From the NCBI RefSeq assembly GCF_038502225.1, contig NW_027196441.1, forward strand, positions 1 to 64,000: a stretch of 64,000 nucleotides of DNA, written 5' to 3'. The number at the start of each line of letters is the position of its first letter. The stretch's first letter is position 1. Of the stretch, positions 10,765 through 21,000 are shown piece after piece. Under the pieces are notes generated by a model. The model saw nothing but the letters and a program-made list of their open reading frames with translations. It did not search any database and had not been told where the DNA came from. The stretch comes from Cherax quadricarinatus. Lineage: Eukaryota; Arthropoda; Malacostraca; Decapoda; Parastacidae. Made by a program: the position numbers and the translations under genes.

Positions 10765-10842
10765 CCATACCCCCGGCCGGGATTGAACCCGCGGTCATAG
10801 TCTCTCAAAACTCCAGCCCGTCGCGTTAGCCACTAGACAATC
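10765..10842 (-). mobile_element. tRNA-derived SINE in LINE 3' UTR
   Basis: On the minus strand it has a box A region (TAGTGGCTAACGCGA) and box B (GCGGGTTCAATCCCGG). The same sequence recurs at 13371-13457 (plus) and 33757-33846 (minus). It splits the LINE 3' UTR between CCACTATTAT and ATGTACTGTTTGC. Confidence 0.7.
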
Positions 10843-11009
10843 TTAATGTACTGTTTGCAAAGACATTAAATAAATAAATAAATAAATACTTATTCTGTGC
10901 TTTACAAATGGTGTTATAGACACTTCAGATAAACTGTACACTTCAGTACTCTTAATAAGTACTATCAGGTACATTGCTATGATATTCACTCACTATCGCT
11001 TGAGAAATA

Positions 11010-11212
11010 CAGTGGACCCCCGCATAACGATTACCTCCGAATGCGACCAATTATGTAAGTGTATTTATGTAAGTGCATTTGTACGTGTATGTTTGGGGGT
11101 CTGAAATGGACTAATCTACTTCACAATATTCCTTATGGGAACAAATTCGGTAAGTACTGGCACCTGAACATACTTATGGAGTGAAAAAATATCGTTAACC
11201 GGGGGTCCACTG
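11010..11212. mobile_element. mariner-type MITE
   Basis: 203-bp element with inverted ends starting CAGTGGACCCCC and ending GGGGGTCCACTG, flanked by TA (11008-11009 and 11213-11214). No coding capacity. The ends are of the Tigger/pogo style. Confidence 0.85.
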
Positions 11213-11214
11213 TA

Positions 11215-11968
11215 TAAGCAAGTAACCCTGTATGTGTATAAGCGTGTGTGAGTGTATGTGCTCGGTATGACTCGGTAAGATTTGACTTAGAATGACACTG
11301 ACCATAACAAGTCCCTAAATAATCTAACTTTTCCACCATCAAGGCAATCAAACAGTTTGCTTGAACAATATGATGAACCATTCGCCAAATTACAGTAATG
11401 TTCGAAACAGCAGAGAGTAGTACTGTGTCAGACAAGGAACAAGGAGACAAAGATCTTAACTGGGAGACCATCAGCATATTCTCCCGGAAGGCATAAAACT
11501 CCCTTATTACTGAAACTAAGTACAGCAATTCCAATTCCCCAACTACAACAGTGCGTAGATGCCGGAACATTGTAGGTCGAGAGTTTAACTTGGGACCAGA
11601 GATATAGTATCTCCACGATACACAATCTCTGGAAATGTCAAATATCACAGTCTAAATATTCTTTGAACAGAGTTGCAGAGACTTACGAGATGTATGTCCC
11701 GGCTCACCAATGGAGACATACTCTACCAAAACAGTCTAAATGACACAAAATGACAGAGCAGAAAGACAAGATCTGTTTCCTCCACGAACAGCAGCCAGAG
11801 TGAGGCAGGCCCAGCAGCTCCAACGTCATGTTACTAGTACAAGGTACCACCTGGTTCGAACTGCTTAATAAGCGGGCAGGTAGCTGCAAATGCTGGCAGC
11901 CAATCAAAACCCACCAATAGCAAGCACAATGAGAGGTGTAACTATTTCATCCTACATGCATAGGCCAA
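11215..11968. other. No gene recognised
   Basis: About 750 bases of single-copy-looking sequence between two DNA transposons. The longest minus frame (from 11648) crosses the MITE border and shows no domain, so I do not call it. Confidence 0.35.
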
Positions 11969-12132
11969 TACAGGTTGACCATCACTAATCTGGCATAATT
12001 GGGACCTGTAGGGTGCCAGATTAATGATTTTTGCCAGATTACAGGGTAATTAGCCTAGAATACACTTTACCCAACAGCTAATTATCTCGTGCTATCTTTA
12101 AAATACCCCATAAATCAGTACAAGTTGTTTAA

Positions 12133-13187
12133 CTCTTTCATTATCATGACTCCTGCTGGCAAACTTGCTTCCAGTGTTGAAGAATTTAAAAAAAAAAAAA
12201 AAATTTTACCTCATGAAATGAGAGAGAGACTTTTCCTGAGAGCAACCAAACCAAAAGTATGAAATTTGATGGAAAATTTACGGAATTATGCTCTTGTAAA
12301 GTTGGTGATATTTAAGCATCAGCGATTTTTGCCCACTTTATGCCCTATTTTTGCCCAATTCCATTGTTCCAGCCAACCAAACTCATAGCTATTTTGCTAG
12401 TATTCCTTCTATTCTGTTGACTGAATACAAGAAACTGCCCATTTACCTATTTCAACTACCAAATAAAGTGATCAGAAATCAGTAATTTGGCCAATTTCAC
12501 ACAAATTTCAAAAGAGCCCCGATTTCAAAATAGTGTCCAGAATAAACAATGCAGACATTCCTGGCATTAAAATAACATTTTCTCTGTTCACCAGTCACAT
12601 CTCCAGGCCCCTCTTATATTGCTTTCTATTCTGAATTTTTATTCACACAAAAAACAGAAGATTTATTGTTATGGAGACTACTGCATTAATGTAATAATTG
12701 TATAAATAATGTCCACCCATTCGTGACCGCATATCAGACTGGCTAGTTGAACATGTACTGAACACTTGACTGATTTACTTACCCTTGAACATCAGTAAAA
12801 ATTGAACATTTCCGCTACTTTCAGCTCGATGTCAAGTACTTTGCATCCTGAAACCAATCAAGATTATCTTTATTTCTGTAATATATCTTCCATTCTATCT
12901 AATGAGACCAAGAAACCGAGAATACAACCATCAAAACCATACAAAAATACACTGCAAAATTTGCTGTTTTACATCAAAAACAATATCAGTTTTTTCCCTC
13001 ATGCACTGCATGTTACAGGATTTTTTTTTTTTACATAGTACACGCTTACCACACAGACCCATTCTCTGATATCTAGGTCCAAATTTACCGGTCACATCTC
13101 ATCTGAGTGAGCCGAGCTCATGGCATCATACTACGGGCCTGACACTGGCTTCAGAGCTGTGATACAATGGGGCCAACATTGAAAGGG
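12133..13187 (-). mobile_element. piggyBac-type non-autonomous element, copy C
   Basis: Flanked by TTAA (12129-12132 and 13188-13191), with ends CTCTTTCA and TGAAAGGG. Its reverse complement matches copy B (6686-7754) along much of the length, including AGGGGCCTGGAGATGTGACT-like and TTCTTGTATTCAGTC-like blocks. It is inserted into the Tigger-type element. Confidence 0.85.
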
Positions 13188-13370
13188 TTAATAAAGCTAA
13201 CCAATTTGACTTCCACAAGAACGTTCATCATTGCCGCTTTCAAAGTGAAGAGCTGAAATTTACAGCTCAACATCTTCGCTCACACGTAGCCTAAACCACT
13301 TCATCAGACCCTGATCTAGTTCTGAACTTTTTCATTCCTTCATTGTTTTCCTTTTACACATCTGTTTCTT

Positions 13371-13457
13371 ATTGTGGCTAGCTGGTCCAGTGGCTAACGC
13401 GATGGTCTGGAGTTTTGAGACTCTCTGACCGCGGGTTCAAATCCCGCCCCTGGTATG
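13371..13457 (+). mobile_element. tRNA-like SINE with perfect 11-bp target duplication
   Basis: The 87-base insert is flanked by ATCTGTTTCTT on both sides (13360-13370 and 13458-13468). It contains box A (TGGCTAGCTGG), box B (GCGGGTTCAAATCCCGCC) and a tRNA-like arrangement, but no CCA or long tail. The direct repeat shows it arrived by retroposition. It belongs to the family of the copies at 10765 and 33757. Confidence 0.9.
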
Positions 13458-13871
13458 ATCTGTTTCTTTGAATCACTGTTAGCAAAGAAACTGACTAATT
13501 TTCGTTTGTTTGCTTATATCATAAACTGTGGAAGAGCCAGTGTTGTATAATTCACACAAACTTCTCACAGACACACTGCTGTCAAATTTTTTCAGAAGAC
13601 AATGTACGGTGTTTGTGCTTTACGCAATGAGAAGCATTTCCTTCATCCAGTGGAACCATGGCTGGGGTTAACGTGAGCAGGTTATAACAAATGGAGAAAA
13701 ACAAATTGGAATGGCTTGCCTTTGTTTACAAGTGACATGTACAGTGTTTATGCAGCCAGTAGCAGCAGGTTGGTGAGGCGATCCAGGAAATTTGAAATTA
13801 CACTAGCCAAATTGTGCCAGATTAGCAATGGAACTGGACTAGGGATTGCTGGATTAGTGATGGCTGACCTG

Positions 13872-14074
13872 TATAATAAGTCAAATAATAATATAAAGGA
13901 TGAAATTTCATTTTAGCTACTAATGAAAACATCAACAATATAAAATTATATGAAAAGACAGCAATCCTACCATCATGTAAAACAATTACAGGTTTGTGTT
14001 CTACACTCACTTGGCAGGACGGTAGTACCTCCCTGGGCGGTTGCTGTCTACCAGCCTACTACCTATAAATTCTT
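13872..14074. other. No gene recognised
   Basis: Short AT-rich spacer ending in a TTCTTTCTTTC microsatellite at about 14068-14095. Confidence 0.4.
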
Positions 14075-14480
14075 TCTTCTTTCTTTCTTTCTTTCAACAC
14101 ACCAGCCGTATCCCACTGAGGCGGGGTGGCCCAAACGGACAAACGAAAGTTTCTCCATTTAAATTTAGTAATATATACAGGAGAAGCGGTTACTAGCCCC
14201 TTGCTCCTGGCATTTTAGTAGCCTCTTACGACACGCATGGCTTATGGAGGAAGAATTACCTATAAATTATACATATATTTTTTTTTTTTCAACAAACCGG
14301 CCGTATCCCACCAAGGCAGGGTGGCCCAAAAAGAAAAACAAAAGTTTTTCTTTTTAAATTTAGTAATTTGTACAGGAGAAGGGGTTACTAGCTCCTTGCT
14401 CCTGGCATTTTAGTTGCCTCTTACAACACACATGGCTTACAGAGGAAGAATTCTGTTCCACTTCCTCATGGAGATTATAT
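14075..14480 (+). repeat. Two successive diverged copies of one interspersed repeat
   Basis: 14095-14270 and 14295-14480 share the order CCGTATCCCACYRAGGC, GGGTGGCCCAAA, AAATTTAGTAAT, ACAGGAGAAG, GGTTACTAG, CTCCTGGCATTTTAGT, GCCTCTTAC and GGAAGAATT. Each starts after a T- or TTTC-rich tract. Shorter pieces occur at 6262 and 8740. The family is not named here. Confidence 0.75.
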
Positions 14481-14860
14481 TGAAAGATGTAAATGTATAT
14501 ACACCCAAAGGAGCCATGATTTGAACCCCTGTTAGGCAATACAAAAGCATCCTTCTTAGACCCCTAGCAAGATGCTAAACCCACAGGTTGCCCAGTCACC
14601 CCTGGGCGGGAATATGAAAGGCAAGGAACAAATTTTGATGGTGTCACGCTGGATGTGTAATCAAATCCTGGTCTCTCGATAACAACAATAACAGTGGATA
14701 CACTTAGTTAAAGTGTTCTTCAATATAATATGACTGCAGAGAGAAGGATAACAAGAATAGTGAATATAAGGGGAAAGGGTGACCTAGTTATCTCATCATC
14801 TTAGGATAGACCTCATAGGATACACCCCATAGGATAGACCAAATACATATTATGTATTCT
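14481..14860. other. 3' flank of the Reeler/DOMON gene
   Basis: No other gene seen. If exon 7 is terminal, this is its 3' UTR and downstream DNA on the minus strand. A short GATAGACC tandem motif lies just after the stop (14810-14845). I see no clear AATAAA in the expected position. Confidence 0.4.
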
Positions 14861-15015
14861 TTAACATAGCATTACGGAGAGGACAACAGCAACGGAGAAC
14901 AGTGGGGGCATGTCTGAAACAGCTCCACTATAAACCAACTGGTTGAAGGGTTTATCTGAGGCAGAGATCATCTTGGGAGACCGCAGCATCCGTCCCGCTG
15001 GTGGCATCAAGATTG
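14861..15015 (-). CDS. Reeler-DOMON gene, exon 7 (terminal)
   Basis: Acceptor TTTTCACACAG lies just before 15015 on the minus strand. The first two bases (CA) complete the codon begun by the A at the end of exon 6, giving Thr and then ILMPPAGRMLRSPKMISASD, which fits the last strand of DOMON domains where a D/N-G-x-I motif is followed by a basic, Ser-rich stretch. The frame ends VYSGAVSD, MPPLFSVAVVLSVMLC, stop: a small-residue site, short spacer and hydrophobic end, the layout of a GPI-anchor signal. There is no heme-b561 helix bundle. A single-pass tail or chance reading is the alternative. Confidence 0.75.
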
Positions 15016-18000
15016 CTGTGTGAAAAATACAGTGCTGTTAGTAGCTGTTAGGTGGTTGTTAGAGGGTGTTAGGGGAAGTTAAAGGGTGTTAGTTGTTAGA
15101 GGATTTTAAATAGTGGTTAAAGGGTCTTCATGGCTATTAGGTGGTTCTTAGATGATGTCAGAGGTCTTAGGTGGAAAGTGGATGTTTGAGGTGTTAGTAG
15201 CTGTTAGTGGTAGTTAAAGGGAGCTAATGAGTGTTAGGTGGTTGTTAGGTAGTTACTAGAAAGTGTTAGAGGGTATTAGGTTTTAGTGTTACAGCTTCTT
15301 AGAAGGTATTAGTGGAATGGCATTTCCATCTAGAGGACATCAGCTCTAAGACTGCTTGAGCTCTGCCAGACCATAACTCTACTAGACCACAAATAGATTT
15401 GAGCTTCAATTATTCCTTAATCCATAGAAAGTATTATAACATGTTCGAACCTTGTTCTATGAGGCTAGAACTTAAAACCCTTTCAGTTAGTTTAGTTTAA
15501 TATGTTTATTATGCACCCCATACCCATCCTGTGGGCGGTAGTCAAAAGATTACAGAGGTACATAATGGGTCCAGGGACTGTACCTCAACATTACAGAGGT
15601 ACATAATGGGTCCAGGGACTGTACCTCAACATTACAGAGGTACATAATGGGTCCAGGGACTGTACCTCAACATTACAGAGGTACATAATGGGTCCAGGGA
15701 CTGGGCCCCAAAGACCCTTCCAGTGTCCATCACGTAGATCTACGTCACTGAGCTAAGGAACCCTCACCTAGATTTTTAAGTCATGAACTCGGCTCACTCA
15801 GATAAGCTGTGAGATGTGAATTTTGGCCTAGATATGAGACTGGGTCTGTGAAGTGTGTATCGTGTAAAACAATCCTGCCTCGTACAGTGCATGATGGGAG
15901 ACGGAAAACTGGGATTGCATGTCTGGTTTAAAATAGCAACTTTCGGGTGTTTTTGGGATATGTTTTATGGTTGGCGGTTTCTTGTTTATTTGATAGAATC
16001 AACGAAAACTACTGACAGAGGTAATTTTGAGTAATTTCCAGACCGGAAGTAGCTTGAAATTGGGTTGAAAATAGTAGAAATATTAGAGTTTTGCTGATTT
16101 TCCAGGAGGTGGGTAAGGCCCTCTTAACCCCCGAGCTCCTTTTATAGGATTTTAATAGGCCTAATTCATTTAGACACTGTAAACCATGAACAATCATTCC
16201 TGGTTATATTATATTTTCCAAGAAATAGACAAAATCTTCCATATTTGTGTGATTAAGAATTCAAAATGGAAGTTAAGTGTAACATAGGAGAGGTCTAAGG
16301 AAGTAATTAATGAACAGAGTAAATATTAGTGCCAGCAATGTCTACACTGTTTATTATTGACTATTTTAAACTGGATATTTTTTAAATTATGTGAAAAAAT
16401 GACTAAATTGCCGAATTCTGGCCACTTTACATAGTTGTGATGAGTGAATTCTCAATTTCTTGTCCTCAATCGACAGACCTGAAGAAACGTTAGTGAACCA
16501 GCTAGGACTTTGGTCTGATTTAGCAATGAAATAAGCCTAAAATAGGCCCCAAACTTGGCAATATTGCCGATGTGCCAAATGGCTCCCAGACCTCCAACTC
16601 TGTGCCAGCCTAAGGCGAATTTTGACCCGTAAACGGTCCCAGCAGATCTACGTTCACATGTGTAGCGCTACAAAAGTAGATCTACGTTTTTTTTACACAT
16701 TTTCAAATATAACAAAAAAAAAAGTAGATCAAAGTTTTTTTTACACATTTTCAAATGTAAAAAAACAAAAAGAAGATCTACTTTTTTTACATACTTTCAA
16801 ATGTTGAAAAAACGTATATATACGTTTGGACCGTTTACGGGTTAAATTAAAAAAAATCTCTACCATCACAGAAGGAAAAACTATTAATTAAAATTGGTCA
16901 GTGGGAGCAATATTAATCTCGGAGTTCTGGGCAGGACAAAGAGAACTCTGAATATTCAAAATGGTTCCGTGAGAACCTAGAACTGACTAGAACCTTTCTT
17001 AGGATCTCAGAAGTTAAAAGAACCTTTGGATTTAGTCCTAGAGCTTGCTAGAACCATTCCTTAAACCTAGAACCTTTGGATTCAGTCCTAAAGTTTGCTA
17101 GAACCATTACTTAAGCCTAGAACCTTTGGATTCAGTCCTAAAGCTTGCTAGAACCATTACTTAAGCCTAGAACCTTTGGATTCAGTCCTAAAGCTTGCTA
17201 GAACCATAACATAAGAACATAAGAACGAAGGAACACTGCAGAAGGCCTACTGGCCCATGCGAGGCAGGTCCAAGTCTCCTACCGGCTTAAGCCAATGCAC
17301 CCAACCTAGTCAGGTCAGGTCAGGTCACATTGACTTAAGGGAGGAACACGGCAACTGACCTGGTAGCACAAGCTATCAGGTCCAACTCACACCCACCCAC
17401 ATCCACTCATGTATTTATCCAACCTATTTTTAAAGCTACACAACGTTCTGGCCTCTATAACGGTACTTGGGAGTTTGTTCCACTCATCCACAACTCTATT
17501 ACCAAACCAGTACTTTCCTATATCCTTCCTGAATCTGAATTTTTCCAACTTAAAACCATTGCTGCGAGTCCTGTCTAGGCTAGATATTTTCAGCACACTA
17601 TTTACATCCCCTTTATTTATTCCTGTCTTCCATTTATACACCTCAATCATATCCCCCCTAATTCTATGTCTTTCTAGAGAGTGCAGATTCAGGGCCCTTA
17701 ATCTATCCTCATAGGGAAGGTTTCTGATACATGGGATCAACTTTGTCATCCTCCTTTGTACATTTTCCAGAGAATTTATATCCATTCTGTAATACGGTGA
17801 CCAAAACTGTGCAGCATAATCTAAATGAGGCCTAACCAAGGATGTATAGAGTTGAAGAACAACCTGAGGACTCCTATTATTTATGCTTCTTGATATGAAG
17901 CCAAGGATTCTATTAGCTTTATTGCGAACACTTATGCACTGTTGTCTTGGTTTCTGATTACTGCTAACCAGAACTCCTAAATCTTTTTCGCAATCCGTAA

Positions 18001-21000
18001 TATTAAGATCTACATTATTTAGTTTATATGTGGCATGGTTATTGTCCTGTCCAACATTTAGAACTTTGCATTTGTCTATATTAAACTGCATCTGCCACTT
18101 CTCCGACCACTGCATCAGTCTATTCAAATCTTCCTGGAGTGCTCGAATGTCCTCGTCAGAATGAATTCGACGGCCTATTTTGGTGTCATCGGCAAACTTG
18201 CCGATGTCGCTCTTTATGCCCTCATCTATGTCGTTTATGTAGATTGTGAACAGCAGGGGGCCCAACACTGACCCCTGTGGAACACCGCTCGTGACGCTTC
18301 CCCACTCTGATTTCTCCCCATTTATGCAAACTCTCTGCTGCCTATTTGTCAACCATGCCTCTATCCAGGAAAAAATTTCTCCTCCTATTCCCTGTGCCTT
18401 TATTTTCCTCAATAGTCTCTGATGTGGGACCCTGTCAAAAGCCTTACTGAAGTCCATATACACAATATCATATTCATTACCATGATCTACCTCCTCAAAT
18501 ACCTTAGTGAAAAAAGTTAATAAATTCGTAAGGCAGGAACGCCCCTTTGTAAAACCATGCTGAGATTCGTTGATTAATTTATGCTTTTCAAGATGGCTAC
18601 GAACTGCCTCGGCAATTATTGATTCCATAAATTTTCCCACTATGGAGGTTAGGCTTATTGGTCTATAGTTCGAAGCTAAGGACCTGTCACCTGCTTTGAA
18701 AATAGGTATCACATTTGCCATTTTCCACTTATCTGGCACCATGCCAGTTTGTAGTGATATGTTGAAAAGATTAGCCAAAGGTGTGCTAAGCTCCTCTTTA
18801 CATTCCTTTAGAACCCTTGCATACAGTTAATCAGGGCCTGGGGATTTGTTAGGTTTTAATTTATCTATTTGCCTAAGGACCATGTCACTTGTGACCCTAA
18901 TCGTGCACAGTTTATTATCGTCCTGTTCTACATAATTTATCATTACTGGAATATCGCTGGTATCCTCCTGTGTAAAAACTGAGAGGAAGTATGTGTTAGA
19001 ACCTTTGGATTCAGTCCTAGAGCTTGCTAGAACCATTCCTTAAGCCTAGAACCTTTGGATTCAGTCCTAAAGCTTGCTAGAACCATTACTTAAGCCTAGA
19101 ACCTTTGGATTCAGTCCTAGAGCTTGCTAGAACCATTACTTAAGCCTAGAACCTTTGGATTCAGTCCTAGAGCTTGCTAGAACCATTACTTAAGCCTAGA
19201 ACCTTTGGATTCAGTCCTAGAGCTTGCTAGAACCATTACTTAAGCCTAGAACCTTTGGATTCAGTCCTAGAGCTTGCTAGAACCATAACTTAAGCCTAGA
19301 ACCTTTGGATTCAGTCCTAGAGCTTGCTAGAACCATTCCTTAGGCCTAGAACCTTTGGATTCAGTCCTAGAGCTTGCTAGAACCATTCCTTAAGCCTAGA
19401 ACCTTTGGATTCAGTCCTAGAGCTTATTAGAACACCTTTTTTAAGTCTGGAATCTTTTGATTCGGTTCTAGAACAGACTAGAACCTTTCCTTCAGTCCTA
19501 GAACATGCTAGAACCTTTCTTTCAAAATTAGAACTTACTAGAACCTTTCCTTCAGCCCAAGAACAGACTAGAACCATTCTTTCAGGACTGGAACAGACTA
19601 GAACCTTTTTAGTCCTAGAACATGCTAGAACTTTTCCTTCAGAACCAGAACTTACTAGAACCTTTTCTTCAGTCCTAGAAAAAACTAGAACCTTTCCTTC
19701 ATTTCCAAAGTTCTATGAGAACTTAAGTGATTAGAACATTTCTTTAAGCCACGAATGTTACTAGACCCTTCCAACAGTCTTAGAACTTGCTAGAACCCCT
19801 TAAGCCTAGGAAGTTTCTAGAACCTTTTTATTCAATCACAGACCTTACTAGAACCTTTCCTCCAGAACCTAGAACATCTTCAGACCTAGAACTTGCCAGA
19901 ACGGCTCATTCTGTCATAGAACTTACTAGAACCTTTTCTCAGACTTAAAACTTACTAGAACCTCTCGTTCTGTCCAGGAACCATTCCTTCAGAACCCAGG
20001 GCTTAATAGAACCTTATTTTTCTACCTAGAACTTACTTGAACTTTTTCATGAGACCTAGAACTTCCTAGTACCTTTCTTTCAGTCCTAGAACTTTCATAT
20101 CAAACTTACAACTTGCTAGAACCTTTTCTACAAAACCTAGAACTTACTAGTATGCTACAGAACCCAGTTCTATAACCTTTCAGTCCTTGAACTTTTCTAC
20201 AGAACCCTGAACTTGCTAGGGCCTTTCTTCTAGAACCTAGAAACTGCTAGATCATTTCCTATATTACATAGAAAGCACTAGAACCTTCCCTACAAACACT
20301 GAACTTACTAGAACCTTTTCTATAGAGATTAAAACTTTCCTTCAGACCTAGAACTATTTTTCAGAAACTAGAAATGACTATTTAGACCTAGAACTTACTA
20401 GAACCTTTTAGATCTTGAACCTTTATTTTAGAACTTACTAGAAGCTTTAATTTAGATATAGAACCTACTAGAAGCTTTAATATAGATACAGAACTTATTA
20501 GAAGCTTTAATTTAGATATAGAACCTACTAGAAGCTTTTAGATATAGAAATTACTAGAACCTTTTAGATCTAGAACTGCTAGAAGCTTTGATTTAGATCT
20601 AGAACTTACTAGAACCTTTAATTTAGATCTAGAGCTACTAGAGGCTTTAATTTAGATCTAGAACTTGCTAGAACCTTTAATTTAGCTCTAGAACTTACTA
20701 AAACCTTTAATTTAGATCTAGAACTTACTAGAACCTTTAATTTAGATCTAGAACTTACTAGAACCTTTAATTTAGATCTAGAACTTACTAGAACCTTTAA
20801 TTTAGATCTAGAACTTGCTAGAATCTTTAATTTAGATCTAGAACTAGAACCTTTAATTTAGATCTAGAACCTGCTAGAACCTTTAATTTAGATATAATAC
20901 TTGCTAGAACCTTTAATTTAGATCTAGAACTTGCTAGAACCTTTAATTTAGATCTAGAACTTACTAGAACCTTTAATTTATATCTAGAACTTACTAGAAC

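Larger units (their letters stand above)
9436..10891 (+). mobile_element. 5'-truncated non-LTR retrotransposon (CR1/L2-like)
   Basis: Carries the last part of a reverse transcriptase, a 3' UTR of about 440 bases, and an (AAAT)n tail at about 10866-10890. A tRNA-like SINE has inserted into the 3' UTR at about 10765-10842. The 5' end is truncated within the RT, as is usual for target-primed integration. Confidence 0.8.
11971..13871. mobile_element. Tigger/pogo-type non-autonomous element with nested inserts
   Basis: Inverted ends CAGGTTGACCATCACTAATC and GATTAGTGATGGCTGACCTG, flanked by TA at 11969-11970 and 13872-13873. About 840 bases are its own sequence; the rest is a nested piggyBac-type element (12133-13187) and a retroposed tRNA-like SINE (13371-13457). 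No transposase frame is seen. Confidence 0.85.

Noticed and set aside
11133..11648. Minus frame of 171 residues
   Set aside because: It starts in unique DNA and ends inside a MITE, with no recognisable motif.
13371..13457. Functional tRNA gene
   Set aside because: Flanking 11-base direct repeats and two further dispersed copies show retroposition; cloverleaf pairing in the anticodon arm is poor.
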